64,000 nt of DNA from Amycolatopsis lexingtonensis (GTDB lineage: Bacteria > Actinomycetota > Actinomycetes > Mycobacteriales > Pseudonocardiaceae). A program made the translations under genes and the position numbers. Position 1 is the stretch's first letter; each line of letters begins with the position of its first letter. The DNA is taken from contig NZ_JADBEG010000001.1 in NCBI RefSeq assembly GCF_014873755.1, positions 6,043,501-6,107,500 of the forward strand, read 5' to 3'. A model generated the notes under the pieces. That model was not told the origin of the DNA and did no database searches. It saw only the letters and a list, made by a program, of their open reading frames with translations. This document shows positions 19,734-28,068 of the stretch, piece after piece.

Positions 19734-19771
19734 TTACCGTGGCTGAACAGGGGTTTCGAGGGGCGCCACCG

Positions 19772-20989
19772 ATGGACGACGCACGCGTGACGAAGGTGGG
19801 GTTCGGCGCCGTGCTCGCCGTCGCCGAGTTCCGCGCGATGTGGACCGCCGAGCTGCTCTCGATCTGCGGTGACCAGCTCGCCCGCGTCGCGCTCGCGGTC
19901 CTCGTCTTCCAGCGCACCGGCTCCGCGGCGCTGACCGGCCTGACCTACGCCCTGACGTACGTGCCTTCGCTGCTCGGCGGCGTGCTGCTGGCCGGGGTGG
20001 GCGACCGGCGGCCGCGGCGGGACGTGATGGTCGCGGCGGACCTGGCCCGGGCCGCGCTGGTCGCCGTCATCGCGGTTCCCGGCGTCCCGCTGTGGGTGCT
20101 GTGCGCGCTGGTCGCGGTGCTGACGGCGCTGGGCGGACCGTTCAAGGCGGCGCAGCAGGCCCTGCTGCCCTCGGTGCTCGAAGGCGAGCGGTACCTGGTC
20201 GGGATGGCGCTGCGGAACGTGACGATCCAGGGCGCGCAGCTGGCCGGGTTCGCCGGCGGCGGGGTCTTGATCGCGGCGCTGACGCCGTCCACGGCTCTGG
20301 CGCTCGACGCGGTGACGTTCCTGCTCTCGGCGCTGCTGCTGGTCACGGGCGTCCGGCGGTGCGCCGCGGTCACGCAGGCGGTCCGCGCGGCGTGGCTTTC
20401 GACGACCGGCGCCGGCATCCGGCTGATCTGGCGCGACCCGGCGCTGCGGACGCTGGTGGCGCTCAACTGGCTGGCCGGGTTCTACATCGTGCCGGAGGCG
20501 CTGGCCGCCCCGTACGCGGCGGGCATCGGCGCGGGCGCGACGCTGGTGGGCCTGCTGATGGCGGCCGACCCGGCGGGCAGCGTGGTCGGCGGCGTCGTGT
20601 TCGGCAAGTGGATCCCGGAACACGTCCAGGCGCGGCTGCTCGGGTGGCTCGGGATCGCCGCGGGGCTGCCGCTGCTGCTGTTCGCCCTCCGGCCGGGGCT
20701 GGTGCTTTCGGTGCTGCTGCTGGCGACGTCCGGCCTGCTCGCGACGGGCTACAACATCCAGGGCACGGTGTCGTTCATGCGCCGGGTGCCGGACGCGCAC
20801 CGCGCGCAGTGCGCGGGCGTGAACTCCGCGGGCCTGATCACCGTGCAGGGCCTCGGCGCGGCCGCGGCCGGCGCGCTGGCCGAAGTAGTGAGCCCGGCGC
20901 ACACCATCGCCGTGGCCGGCGCGGCGGGTGCCGCGGTGGCCGTGCCGATCGCGAGGGCGTGGCGCCGGGCCGGGCTGGAGGGTCCATGA
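19772..20989 (+). CDS. MFS transporter
   Basis: The 405-residue protein has about twelve membrane helices in two halves joined by a central polar loop. The first cytoplasmic loop contains VGDRRPRRDVMVAADL, matching the major-facilitator motif A region. Its closest style is the MFS_3/enterobactin-exporter-like group of drug exporters. The ATG at 19772 is preceded by GAGGGG. The frame is open to a GTG at 19730, but that start would fall in the inverted repeat. The substrate is unknown. Confidence 0.85.
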   Translation: MDDARVTKVGFGAVLAVAEFRAMWTAELLSICGDQLARVALAVLVFQRTGSAALTGLTYALTYVPSLLGGVLLAGVGDRRPRRDVMVAADLARAALVAVIAVPGVPLWVLCALVAVLTALGGPFKAAQQALLPSVLEGERYLVGMALRNVTIQGAQLAGFAGGGVLIAALTPSTALALDAVTFLLSALLLVTGVRRCAAVTQAVRAAWLSTTGAGIRLIWRDPALRTLVALNWLAGFYIVPEALAAPYAAGIGAGATLVGLLMAADPAGSVVGGVVFGKWIPEHVQARLLGWLGIAAGLPLLLFALRPGLVLSVLLLATSGLLATGYNIQGTVSFMRRVPDAHRAQCAGVNSAGLITVQGLGAAAAGALAEVVSPAHTIAVAGAAGAAVAVPIARAWRRAGLEGP

Positions 20990-21068
20990 CCTCAGTTGTC
21001 GCGTCCGCACATGGTGCGCCTCCCTTCACCACCTCGGGCCGAACCGTCTCCGTCACCGGCCGGACACC

Positions 21069-22352
21069 ATGAGTATGCGGACTGGCGGCGGCATCCCGCG
21101 CTCCGGGCCACGCTTTCGTGACGTCCTCGTGGCACCGCGGCACTGGGCGCTGTGGCGGCAACGTCCCCGCGTGGTGGTCTACTGCCTGCTGACCGAGGTG
21201 GCCGCGGTCGCGCTGACGCTGCGCCCGTACCCGGTCGCGGTGGACCGCCGGACGCTGCTGATCCTGGCGACGTTGCTGCTCCTCGGCATCCTCCAGTCGG
21301 AGACGGGACGGCGCGTGGAACGCATCCGCCGTCGCGTGTCGGGAACCCCGCACATCAACATGACGTCGGTCTGGACGTTCGCCGGCGTCCTGCTGCTTCC
21401 CCCGCCACTGTTGGCGCTCCTGGTCGCCGGCCTCTACTCCCACCTGGCACTCCGCAGCTGGTACCGCCTGCAGCGGGTACCGGCGTCGAGAACGGCCAGC
21501 AACGCGGCCATCATCCTGCTGTCCTGCTACGCGGCCCAAGCGGTGGTCCCCGACATCCGGACGGCGATGACGCACGGCTGGGCCGGCACGTTCGCACTGG
21601 CCGCGGCGGGCGTGACGTTCTTCGTGGTGAACGCCTTGCTGGTGCTGCCGGCCAGGCAGGAAATCGGCCGCACCCCGGAAGCCCTGTTCGGCACGTGGTC
21701 GGACAACGGCCTGGAAGTGGCGACGCTGTGCCTGGGCGCGCTGAACGCGCTGGCACTGGCGACGTTGCCAGGGCTGGTCCTGCTGGTGCTGCCGCCGTTG
21801 CTGTTGCTGCACCGCACGGTTCTGGTGAAGCAGCTGGAGGTGGCGGCCCACCGCGACGAGAAAACGGGCCTGTACAACACGAGCGGCTGGCACGCCCTGG
21901 CCGAGCGAACCCTGGCCGCGGCGGCCCGCCAGCACTCGACGTTCGGCTTGCTGATGCTGGACCTGGACCACTTCAAGCAGGTGAACGACACGTACGGCCA
22001 CCTGGCGGGCGACGCGGTGCTGCGCGCGGTGGCCCAGGCGATCATCTCGGCGGTCCGCGGCCGCGGCGACGCGGTGGGCCGGTTCGGCGGCGAGGAGTTC
22101 GTGGTGCTGCTCCCCGGCATCAGCGAGCCCGACATCGGCGCGGTGGCCGAGCGCATCCGCCGCGCGGTCAGCGCCCTGACCGTCCCGGTGGGACAGCTGT
22201 CGATCACGGGCCAGTCGGTCTCGATCGGCTCGGCGGTCTACCCGCAGGCGGGAACGTCACTCCAGCGCCTCCTGGACGCGGCGGACACCGCGCTGTACCA
22301 CGCGAAGGCGACGGGCCGGAACAAGGTGGTCCACGTCGCGGACCTGAAGTAG
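21069..22352 (+). CDS. Membrane-bound diguanylate cyclase (GGDEF protein)
   Basis: The 427-residue protein has several membrane helices (about residues 35-265) followed by a C-terminal GGDEF domain with the active-site loop GRFGGEEF. It therefore should make cyclic di-GMP from two GTP. The usual inhibitory RxxD motif five residues before the loop is not present (GRGD instead), so feedback inhibition may be absent. No EAL or PAS domain is fused. In actinobacteria cyclic di-GMP controls development through BldD. Start ATG 21069; the next ATG is two codons later. Confidence 0.9.
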   Translation: MSMRTGGGIPRSGPRFRDVLVAPRHWALWRQRPRVVVYCLLTEVAAVALTLRPYPVAVDRRTLLILATLLLLGILQSETGRRVERIRRRVSGTPHINMTSVWTFAGVLLLPPPLLALLVAGLYSHLALRSWYRLQRVPASRTASNAAIILLSCYAAQAVVPDIRTAMTHGWAGTFALAAAGVTFFVVNALLVLPARQEIGRTPEALFGTWSDNGLEVATLCLGALNALALATLPGLVLLVLPPLLLLHRTVLVKQLEVAAHRDEKTGLYNTSGWHALAERTLAAAARQHSTFGLLMLDLDHFKQVNDTYGHLAGDAVLRAVAQAIISAVRGRGDAVGRFGGEEFVVLLPGISEPDIGAVAERIRRAVSALTVPVGQLSITGQSVSIGSAVYPQAGTSLQRLLDAADTALYHAKATGRNKVVHVADLK

Positions 22353-22355
22353 CGC

Positions 22356-22562
22356 CTACCGCTCCCGCCACAGTCCGGCGTCAAGCCCGAGCATGTCCAG
22401 CAGCTCGGTGCACTCCCGAGCATTCGTGGAGTGCCCGGCAACGGTAACCAGAGCCCGACAGTGCTCGGCGGCGAGCCGATGGGCCTCCTCGGCCCGCAGC
22501 ACCCCCATCCGGCTGTCCTCATCGTGGGCGCTCGAGCTGCCACTGTGCCGTGCCCAGGTCAT
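22356..22562 (-). CDS. Small protein of unknown function
   Basis: The 68-residue protein has normal composition, with a helical middle (LRAEEAHRLAAEHCRALV) and a conserved-looking end (LLDMLGLDAGLWRER). An AGGTGG site lies a few bases before its ATG. It is convergent with the diguanylate cyclase gene, with stop codons 3 bp apart. I do not recognise the family. Confidence 0.55.
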   Translation of the reverse strand: MTWARHSGSSSAHDEDSRMGVLRAEEAHRLAAEHCRALVTVAGHSTNARECTELLDMLGLDAGLWRER

Positions 22563-22797
22563 CTGGCCACCTACTTCCAGCCTCGCGGGTGCGGAGCCAT
22601 TGGTCGGGACCTCAGCATGACACTCACAAAGATTTCACTCGCAAGTGGCCCCTGTCACACCCATTCGCGCACGACCTATCACCGACAGCAACCAGCCCAA
22701 TGGCCTGCACCGCTCGGCCCAAGAAGCTGGTCCGGCCCACCCGAACCCGGGTAAGACTGTCTGATCCTGGCTGTGCCAGGCGGGGAGGGGGAACCGG

Positions 22798-23790
22798 ATG
22801 AGCAGCAACCCGAACGACACGTCGAACAGCCACTCCGGCGACAACAGCGAGAACGTGGTGCAAGCGGGCACCGTGAACACCCTGAACTTCTACAACACGC
22901 CCAGGACCGAGACGCCCGAAGCAGAATCGACCACTTCGACGTGGAATCCGTCCAAAGTCGCCGTAGCAACCATCGCGATCCTCGGTGGCCTGTGGTTGCT
23001 CCCGAGCCCCGAGGACGCGGACGCGATCCCCGCCGAAAGCGGAGCCCGACCAGCAGGCTCAAGCAACGAGGCAGTGCTGACGGCAGTCCAAGCCAGCCTC
23101 ACCTCGTGCGCCCAGACCCCGGTCCTCCAGCCGGCGAACTGCCCCCAGAAGATCGACGACCCCACCGGCCAGGCCAACGACGTCCACTGGGCCCTCCACG
23201 GCAACCCGACCGACGGAACGTACGGTCCGATCTGGAGCAACGACCGCTTCTACGTCGCCGGCTACGCGGTCATGACGGTGACATACACAACGCCCTACCG
23301 AGTCCCCTCACCCCAAAACCTGTCGGTCGAAGCCGTCCCGTACCGAGCGGAAATCACGTGGACCGACAACAAGCCAACGGTCGTCAACCTCCGCCGCTAC
23401 GACACGATCGACAACCAGCGAGTCGCGAAGAAAGACCCCGGCCTACCCCCAGTTCAAGCAACGCAAGCCCTCCGAAAAGCCTTCGACCAGTGCGTCGCAG
23501 CCAAGCAGGCCCCCATGCCCCCACAGTGCCCGCAATCATCGATGACCCAGCCCAGCGACCACGCCACCTGGACCCTGAACGGCAACCCGGTCACCAACAC
23601 GAAGCAGACCTTCGACCCCACAACCGGCCTGACCCACATAACCGGCAGCTACTCGGCAACAGCGACCACCCACAACGACTTCCTGGGCATGACCTACGAC
23701 TCGACGGACAACCAATCAGGCAACTACGACGCCTCACTGATAGCAACCGGCCCAACCCTGCAAGTCCTACAAATCAAAGCCACCCCCTGA
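22798..23790 (+). CDS. Membrane-anchored surface protein with duplicated cysteine domain and VQAG-type N-terminal tag
   Basis: The 330-residue protein begins with a polar segment containing SGDNSENVVQAGTVNTLNFY. This is similar in style to the short effector-associated repeats seen at the ends of some actinobacterial conflict and NTPase proteins. One membrane helix follows (about residues 57-73). Outside are two related modules of about 110 residues. Each starts with a helix and a two-cysteine loop (SCAQTPVLQPANCPQ and QCVAAKQAPMPPQCPQ), then a domain with a W-x-L-x-GNP pattern. Codon usage is visibly richer in A and C than the neighbours, which hints at a recent arrival or relaxed selection. 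The function is unknown. Confidence 0.7.
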   Translation: MSSNPNDTSNSHSGDNSENVVQAGTVNTLNFYNTPRTETPEAESTTSTWNPSKVAVATIAILGGLWLLPSPEDADAIPAESGARPAGSSNEAVLTAVQASLTSCAQTPVLQPANCPQKIDDPTGQANDVHWALHGNPTDGTYGPIWSNDRFYVAGYAVMTVTYTTPYRVPSPQNLSVEAVPYRAEITWTDNKPTVVNLRRYDTIDNQRVAKKDPGLPPVQATQALRKAFDQCVAAKQAPMPPQCPQSSMTQPSDHATWTLNGNPVTNTKQTFDPTTGLTHITGSYSATATTHNDFLGMTYDSTDNQSGNYDASLIATGPTLQVLQIKATP

Positions 23791-23858
23791 CCCCCACACA
23801 CCCGCACCTACCCACCCACCGGACCACCAGCGGGGGCAAGGGGCGGCAGCCCCAAGAA

Positions 23859-23911
23859 GGGGTCCAGGGGGCGAAGCCCGCCTGGCGGGGGCCCGGGGGT
23901 TCGACCCCCGG
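23859..23911. repeat. GC-rich dispersed repeat, copy A
   Basis: This 53-bp unit starts GGGGTCCAGG and ends with the small hairpin CCGGGGG-TTCGA-CCCCCGG. A nearly identical unit lies at 36850-36903, differing at a few positions and by one base in length. Both copies sit just beyond the terminator of a structural RNA gene on the minus strand. The ending resembles a tRNA T-arm, but no tRNA can be folded. Confidence 0.65.
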
Positions 23912-23929
23912 AAAAACACCTGAGAACGA

Positions 23930-23965
23930 GAGAAGGCCCAGCCCCGAAGGGGCGTGGGCCTTCTC
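23930..23965 (-). terminator. Terminator hairpin of tmRNA
   Basis: GAGAAGGCCCA at 23930-23940 pairs with 23955-23965. An inner stem, GCCCC-GAA-GGGGC, extends the structure to a long hairpin. It starts 5 bp after the mature tmRNA 3' end. Confidence 0.75.
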
Positions 23966-23969
23966 GCAG

Positions 23970-24334
23970 TGGAGGTGCCGGGAATTGAACCCGGGTCCTC
24001 TGGCGTATCAACAGGACTTCTCCGTGCGCAGTCCGCTACGTCTCTACTTGGCCCCCTCGGTCACACGAACAAGCCGAGGTGACGAGCCCAGCCACTGTTT
24101 GCTTCACGACAGTTCCCCGTGGCCGGGACTGCCGCTGAGCCTCCTAGCTGATGCCGGTACCCGGGCCGGAGGCGAACCCGGGCCGACAGAGACGCACTCG
24201 CTCAGGCGGCGAGGGCGTACTCGCGCTGACTGGAGTCGGCGCTTATTTGGTTGCGATGACGCTTACGGTGGTCTCTCGCCTGCACCGGCACGCTTCTCCT
24301 GAATCAACGTCCAAAGTCGAAACCGTTCACCCCC
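23970..24334 (-). ncRNA. placeholder
   Basis: placeholder. Confidence 0.
23970..24334 (-). ncRNA. ssrA: Transfer-messenger RNA (tmRNA)
   Basis: The 365-nt RNA rescues stalled ribosomes together with SmpB. Its 5' end GGGGGTGAACGGTTTCGAC and its 3' end with a T-arm (GGGTTCAATTCCC) form the tRNA-like half. The tag-coding part on the minus strand runs from 24240 to 24202 and reads ADSSQREYALAA followed by TGA. This is close to the mycobacterial ADSHQRDYALAA. The discriminator A is encoded at 23970 and the CCA is not. A TATGAT box lies 21 bp upstream of the 5' end. SmpB is encoded 6 kb away. Confidence 0.97.
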
Positions 24335-24355
24335 TTGGTGGGACACAACCTGTCC

Positions 24356-24361
24356 ATCATA
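24356..24361 (-). promoter_or_regulatory. -10 box of ssrA
   Basis: TATGAT on the minus strand lies 21 bp before the mature tmRNA 5' end, at a distance that suggests a short trimmed leader. No good -35 hexamer is visible. Confidence 0.5.
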
Positions 24362-24484
24362 ACGCGTCCCGCCACCGCTTTTGTTCCAGGTGGGTAGGGC
24401 CAGCCCCACCACGGGGATGCCCGCGCGCACCATGTCGGCCGGCCGGTCCGGAGGCGATCCTTGAGGCAACGAAGGGAGCCGGTC

Positions 24485-25159
24485 ATGGTGCGCGAGAGGC
24501 GGGATCCGCCGTTCGGCGGTTCGGTGGTGTTCCTGCTGATGAACCTGCCGCTGGGGGTGGTGGCGTTCGCCTTGCTGACGTCGTTCACGGCGGCCGGCGT
24601 GGGGACCGCGGTGGTGTGGGTGGGCGTGGGCCTGCTCGCACTGCTGGTCTTGGCCGTGCGGGGGGCCGCGCGGCTGGAGCGGGCCCGGGTCTACGCGCTG
24701 CTGGACCGGTACATCGACCTGCCGTACCTGCCGTTGCCCGCCGACGGCCAGAAGGACCGGTGGAAGGCGCGGCTCAAGGACCCGTCGACCTGGCGGGACC
24801 TGACGTACTTCTTCGTCCTCTTCCCGCTCGGCCTGGTCGAATTCGTGCTGGTGACCGTCTTCTGGTCGACCAGCTTGGCGCTGGCGGGGCTGCCGGTCTA
24901 CTTCCGGTGGCTGCCGGACGGCGCGTACTACTTCCCGGCGGAGGACCTGCGGTGGCTGACCGTGGACTCGACCGTGGAAGCGCTACCGTGGGCGGCGCTG
25001 GGGGTGCTGTTCATCGCGTTGTCGGTGGCGCTGACGAAGGCGCTGGCGGGACTGCACGCCCGGCTGGCGAACGCGCTGCTGGGGCCGACCGTGGCACAGC
25101 GCCGTCGGATGGAGCGCTGGTGGGAAGACGCGGAAGAGAAGAACCTGGTGGCGGGATGA
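24485..25159 (+). CDS. Sensor-domain membrane protein without kinase domain
   Basis: The 224-residue protein has about four membrane helices. Its central motif LKDPSTWRDLTYFFVLFPLG matches the motif of the kinase encoded next (LSDPTTWRDLAYLMAAFPLA). It therefore consists of the same actinobacterial sensor domain alone. It ends just after the helix where the kinase would continue into its dimerisation domain. The stop overlaps the kinase ATG (ATGA). ATG 24485 is preceded by GGGAG. It may form a mixed sensor with the kinase. Confidence 0.8.
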   Translation: MVRERRDPPFGGSVVFLLMNLPLGVVAFALLTSFTAAGVGTAVVWVGVGLLALLVLAVRGAARLERARVYALLDRYIDLPYLPLPADGQKDRWKARLKDPSTWRDLTYFFVLFPLGLVEFVLVTVFWSTSLALAGLPVYFRWLPDGAYYFPAEDLRWLTVDSTVEALPWAALGVLFIALSVALTKALAGLHARLANALLGPTVAQRRRMERWWEDAEEKNLVAG

Positions 25160-26289
25160 CCGAGGCACTGCCGGTGGAGCACCCGCGGCCGCACCCGGCT
25201 CGCACGATCGTGTACATGATCGTCAGCTTCTTCTTCCGGATCCTGCAGTTCGTGCTGATCGTGACGGGGCTGGCGGTGGGGATCGCGACGGCCGTGATCT
25301 GGGTCGGGTTCCCCATCCTGCTGGCGACGACGAGCTTCGTCCGCTGGTCGGGCGACCGCGAGCGGAGCTGGCTCCGCACGATGCTGCGGGTGCCGTTGCC
25401 GCCGGTGCAGCGGCGGCCGTACGAGGAGGGGCAGCCGCTGCTGCGCCGGTGGGTGGTGCGGCTGAGCGACCCGACGACGTGGCGTGACCTGGCGTACCTG
25501 ATGGCGGCCTTCCCGCTGGCGTGCGTGGAGCTGGGGATCGCGCTGGCGTCGATCGTGCTGCTGCCGATGGCGGTCTGGGTGACGCCGTGGCTGGGCTGGC
25601 TGCACGGCGAGCTGGGGCTCGCGCTGCTGGGGCCGGACCGCACGAAGCGGCTGGAGCAGAAGGCCGAGCGGCTGCAGGCGTCACGCGCCCGCGGTGTCGA
25701 CGCGGCCGAGGCCGAGCGGCGCCGCATCGAGCGTGACCTGCACGACGGCGCCCAGCAGCGGCTGGTCGCGGTCGCGATGAGCCTCGGGCGCGCGAAGTCG
25801 AAGTTCGACCACGACCCGGAGTCGGTGCGGGAGCTGATCAACGAGGCCCACGCGGACGCCAAGCTCGCCGTGTCCGAGCTGCGCGACCTCGCGCGCGGCA
25901 TCTACCCGGCCGTCCTCGGCGACCGCGGGCTGGACGCCGCGCTGTCGGCGCAGGCGGCGAAGTCGCCGATCCCGGTGGACGTCCAGGTCGACGTCGAGCC
26001 GCGCCCGCCGGCGGCCGTCGAAACGACGGCGTACTTCATCGTCGGCGAGACCCTGACGAACATCGCGAAGCACTCCGGCGCGACCGAAGCGGGCGTCAAG
26101 GTGTGGCGCACCGACGAGCACGTGGTCGTCGAGATCACCGACAACGGCCACGGCGGCGCCGAGATGCGCCCCGGCGGCGGTCTGGCCGGCCTCGCCGACC
26201 GCGCCGCGACGATCGACGGCGTGATCACGGTCGTCAGCCCGGCCGGCGGCCCGACCGTGATCCGGGCTGACCTCCCCTGCCAGTGGTGA
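25156..26289 (+). CDS. Sensor histidine kinase (NarX/DesK type)
   Basis: The 377-residue kinase has an N-terminal membrane sensor domain (residues 18-160), then a HisKA_3 helix with the phospho-acceptor in ERDLHDGAQQRLVAVAM (near residue 196). A HATPase domain follows, with the N-box ETLTNIAKHS and G-box region GGGLAGLADRA. It should phosphorylate the response regulator 39 bp downstream. Both upstream and downstream genes belong to one operon. The signal is unknown, and cell-envelope stress is a common theme in this family. Confidence 0.93.
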   Translation: MTEALPVEHPRPHPARTIVYMIVSFFFRILQFVLIVTGLAVGIATAVIWVGFPILLATTSFVRWSGDRERSWLRTMLRVPLPPVQRRPYEEGQPLLRRWVVRLSDPTTWRDLAYLMAAFPLACVELGIALASIVLLPMAVWVTPWLGWLHGELGLALLGPDRTKRLEQKAERLQASRARGVDAAEAERRRIERDLHDGAQQRLVAVAMSLGRAKSKFDHDPESVRELINEAHADAKLAVSELRDLARGIYPAVLGDRGLDAALSAQAAKSPIPVDVQVDVEPRPPAAVETTAYFIVGETLTNIAKHSGATEAGVKVWRTDEHVVVEITDNGHGGAEMRPGGGLAGLADRAATIDGVITVVSPAGGPTVIRADLPCQW

Positions 26290-26328
26290 ATAGGCTGGAC
26301 CCCGTTCATCCACGAGCTTGGGGGCCGG

Positions 26329-26970
26329 ATGCGGGTAGTCATCGCCGAAGACGCCGTCCTGCTGCGGGCGGGGGTCACGCGCCTGCTCGCCGACGAGGGG
26401 ATCGAGACGGCCGCGGCCGTCGACAACGGCGACGACCTGCTCGGCGCGGTCAAGGAACACCGCCCTGACCTGGCAATCGTGGACGTCCGCATGCCCCCGA
26501 CGTTCACCGACGAGGGCTTGCGCGCGGCGCTGGCGGCGCGCAAGGAGATCCCCGGCCTCCCGGTCCTGGTGCTCTCGCAGTACGTCGAAGAGTCGTACGC
26601 GGTGGAACTCCTCTCGGGTGGCGCCGGCGGCGTCGGCTACCTGCTGAAGGAGCGCGTCGCGGACGTCGCGGACTTCCTGGACGCGGTCCGCCGCGTCGCG
26701 AACGGCGGGACGGCGATCGACCCGGACGTCATCGCGCAGCTGATGGCCCGCGGCCGCCGCAACCCCCTGGACGCACTGACCGCCCGCGAGTCGGAGGTCC
26801 TCGGCCTGATGGCGCAGGGCCTGTCGAACACGGCGATCGCGAACTCGCTCGTCGTTTCGCACGGCGCGGTGGAGAAGCACATCGGGAACATCTTCTCGAA
26901 GCTCGGGCTCGAGGCGAGCGCGGAGGAACACCGCCGCGTCCGCGCGGTGTTGACGTACCTGGGCCGCTGA
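26329..26970 (+). CDS. NarL/LuxR-family response regulator
   Basis: The 213-residue protein has a receiver domain with the acidic pair in VIAEDAVLL, phosphoacceptor aspartate in AIVDVRMPP (near residue 52) and lysine in YLLKERV. The C-terminal LuxR helix-turn-helix is LTARESEVLGLMAQGLSN through GAVEKHIGNIFSKL. The PPTFTDEGL insert after the phosphorylation site is typical of this actinobacterial subgroup. It is the partner of the kinase upstream. Confidence 0.93.
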   Translation: MRVVIAEDAVLLRAGVTRLLADEGIETAAAVDNGDDLLGAVKEHRPDLAIVDVRMPPTFTDEGLRAALAARKEIPGLPVLVLSQYVEESYAVELLSGGAGGVGYLLKERVADVADFLDAVRRVANGGTAIDPDVIAQLMARGRRNPLDALTARESEVLGLMAQGLSNTAIANSLVVSHGAVEKHIGNIFSKLGLEASAEEHRRVRAVLTYLGR

Positions 26971-27016
26971 GCCGGCAGTCCTCGTCCGTCAGGCAAGGAC
27001 TGTGCAGGGGGACGTC

Positions 27017-27607
27017 ATGAGCACCGCTTCGCGCAACCACGACTGCCGGCCCGGCCGGGAGTTCCAGGACGGGATCGACCTCCCCGGCTGGGAGGAGCAG
27101 AGCGTCTGGGGCTGGGACCCGCCGACCGGAAGCTTCTTCGCCCAGCTGTGGCGCAACGGCAGCACCGGCGACGATCCCGACATCTGGCTCAGCGGCTTGG
27201 ACACCGCGTACCCGTGGCCGTCCGGCATCGTGCTCGAAATCGTCGAGCGGGTACCGGAACCCCCGGCGGCGGTGGTCGCCGCGCTGGGACTGGCCGCCCC
27301 GGAACCGCGGCTGCGTGACGACGCCGAGGTCGTGGCGCTGCTCCGCTCGGCCGTGGACCGGGAAAAGACCGCTCTGCGGCGCGGCGCGATCCACGCGCTC
27401 GGGTGGGCGCAGGGCCTCGCGAAGACCACCCCGGTCCTCCGCAGCGAATGGCGTCGGCCCCGGCCGACGGCCGCTGAGGTCGAGGCCGAACACCACCTGG
27501 TCACCGGCGCGCTGCACCGGCCCGGCGGCGACCGCGACTTCCTCTCCGGCATCGACGCTTCCCTCGCGTGGCTCCTCACCCGCACGTCCGACACCTGGTT
27601 CCTCTGA
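27017..27607 (+). CDS. Protein of unknown function
   Basis: The 196-residue soluble protein is rich in tryptophan (GWEEQSVWGWDP, WLSGLDTAYPWP) and has no signal peptide. The ATG at 27017 follows AGGGGGAC. An upstream in-frame start at 27002 is less likely. It resembles small actinobacterial proteins of unknown role found near regulators. I cannot name the family. Confidence 0.65.
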   Translation: MSTASRNHDCRPGREFQDGIDLPGWEEQSVWGWDPPTGSFFAQLWRNGSTGDDPDIWLSGLDTAYPWPSGIVLEIVERVPEPPAAVVAALGLAAPEPRLRDDAEVVALLRSAVDREKTALRRGAIHALGWAQGLAKTTPVLRSEWRRPRPTAAEVEAEHHLVTGALHRPGGDRDFLSGIDASLAWLLTRTSDTWFL

Positions 27608-27758
27608 CACCCGCCGCGACCGTGCGGACTTACCCACACGCCGACATTCGGTGACCAAAAGCCCCGTAGGGTGGACTGAGGGTCACCCGTTCCGCGGGCG
27701 GCACCCCCAGCACCGCTCACCTACCATGAGCGGACCCGCCGACGAGAGGAGCGAGCAG

Positions 27759-27974
27759 ATGACCGACGAAGTCCGCTTCTTCGGCGGCCCGCTCGACGGC
27801 CGCGTCCAGGAGCTCGGGGACGCCGAGCCGGTGCCCGGCACCGTGATCCGGCACATCCACCTGCACGGCGGACCGAAGATCGAGACCCGCTACGAGCTCG
27901 GGCTCACCGAGCACGGCTGGGAGTACCGCGTCGCCGCGACGCAGCACGAACCGGAGCCCGACGGGCTGAGGTAG
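27759..27974 (+). CDS. Small protein of unknown function
   Basis: The 71-residue protein has a compact beta-like pattern (VRFFGGPLDGRVQELGD, YELGLTEHGWEYRVAA). An AGGAG site lies eight bases before ATG 27759. An in-frame ATG at 27726 would add eleven residues. Its FFGGPLDG start is a motif I associate with many short actinobacterial hypothetical proteins. The function is unknown. Confidence 0.65.
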   Translation: MTDEVRFFGGPLDGRVQELGDAEPVPGTVIRHIHLHGGPKIETRYELGLTEHGWEYRVAATQHEPEPDGLR

Positions 27975-28068
27975 GGAGAACCCCCGTACCCGGCGGGGGT
28001 GAACAGGACCCCCAAGACGCCGGTCAGCACCGCTGTTCCGGCACGCCGGAGCGGCCAAGCTCAACGGC

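Noticed and set aside
23859..23911. tRNA-like T-arm in the GC-rich repeat
   Set aside because: Only the T-arm-like hairpin is present. No acceptor or anticodon stem can be formed.
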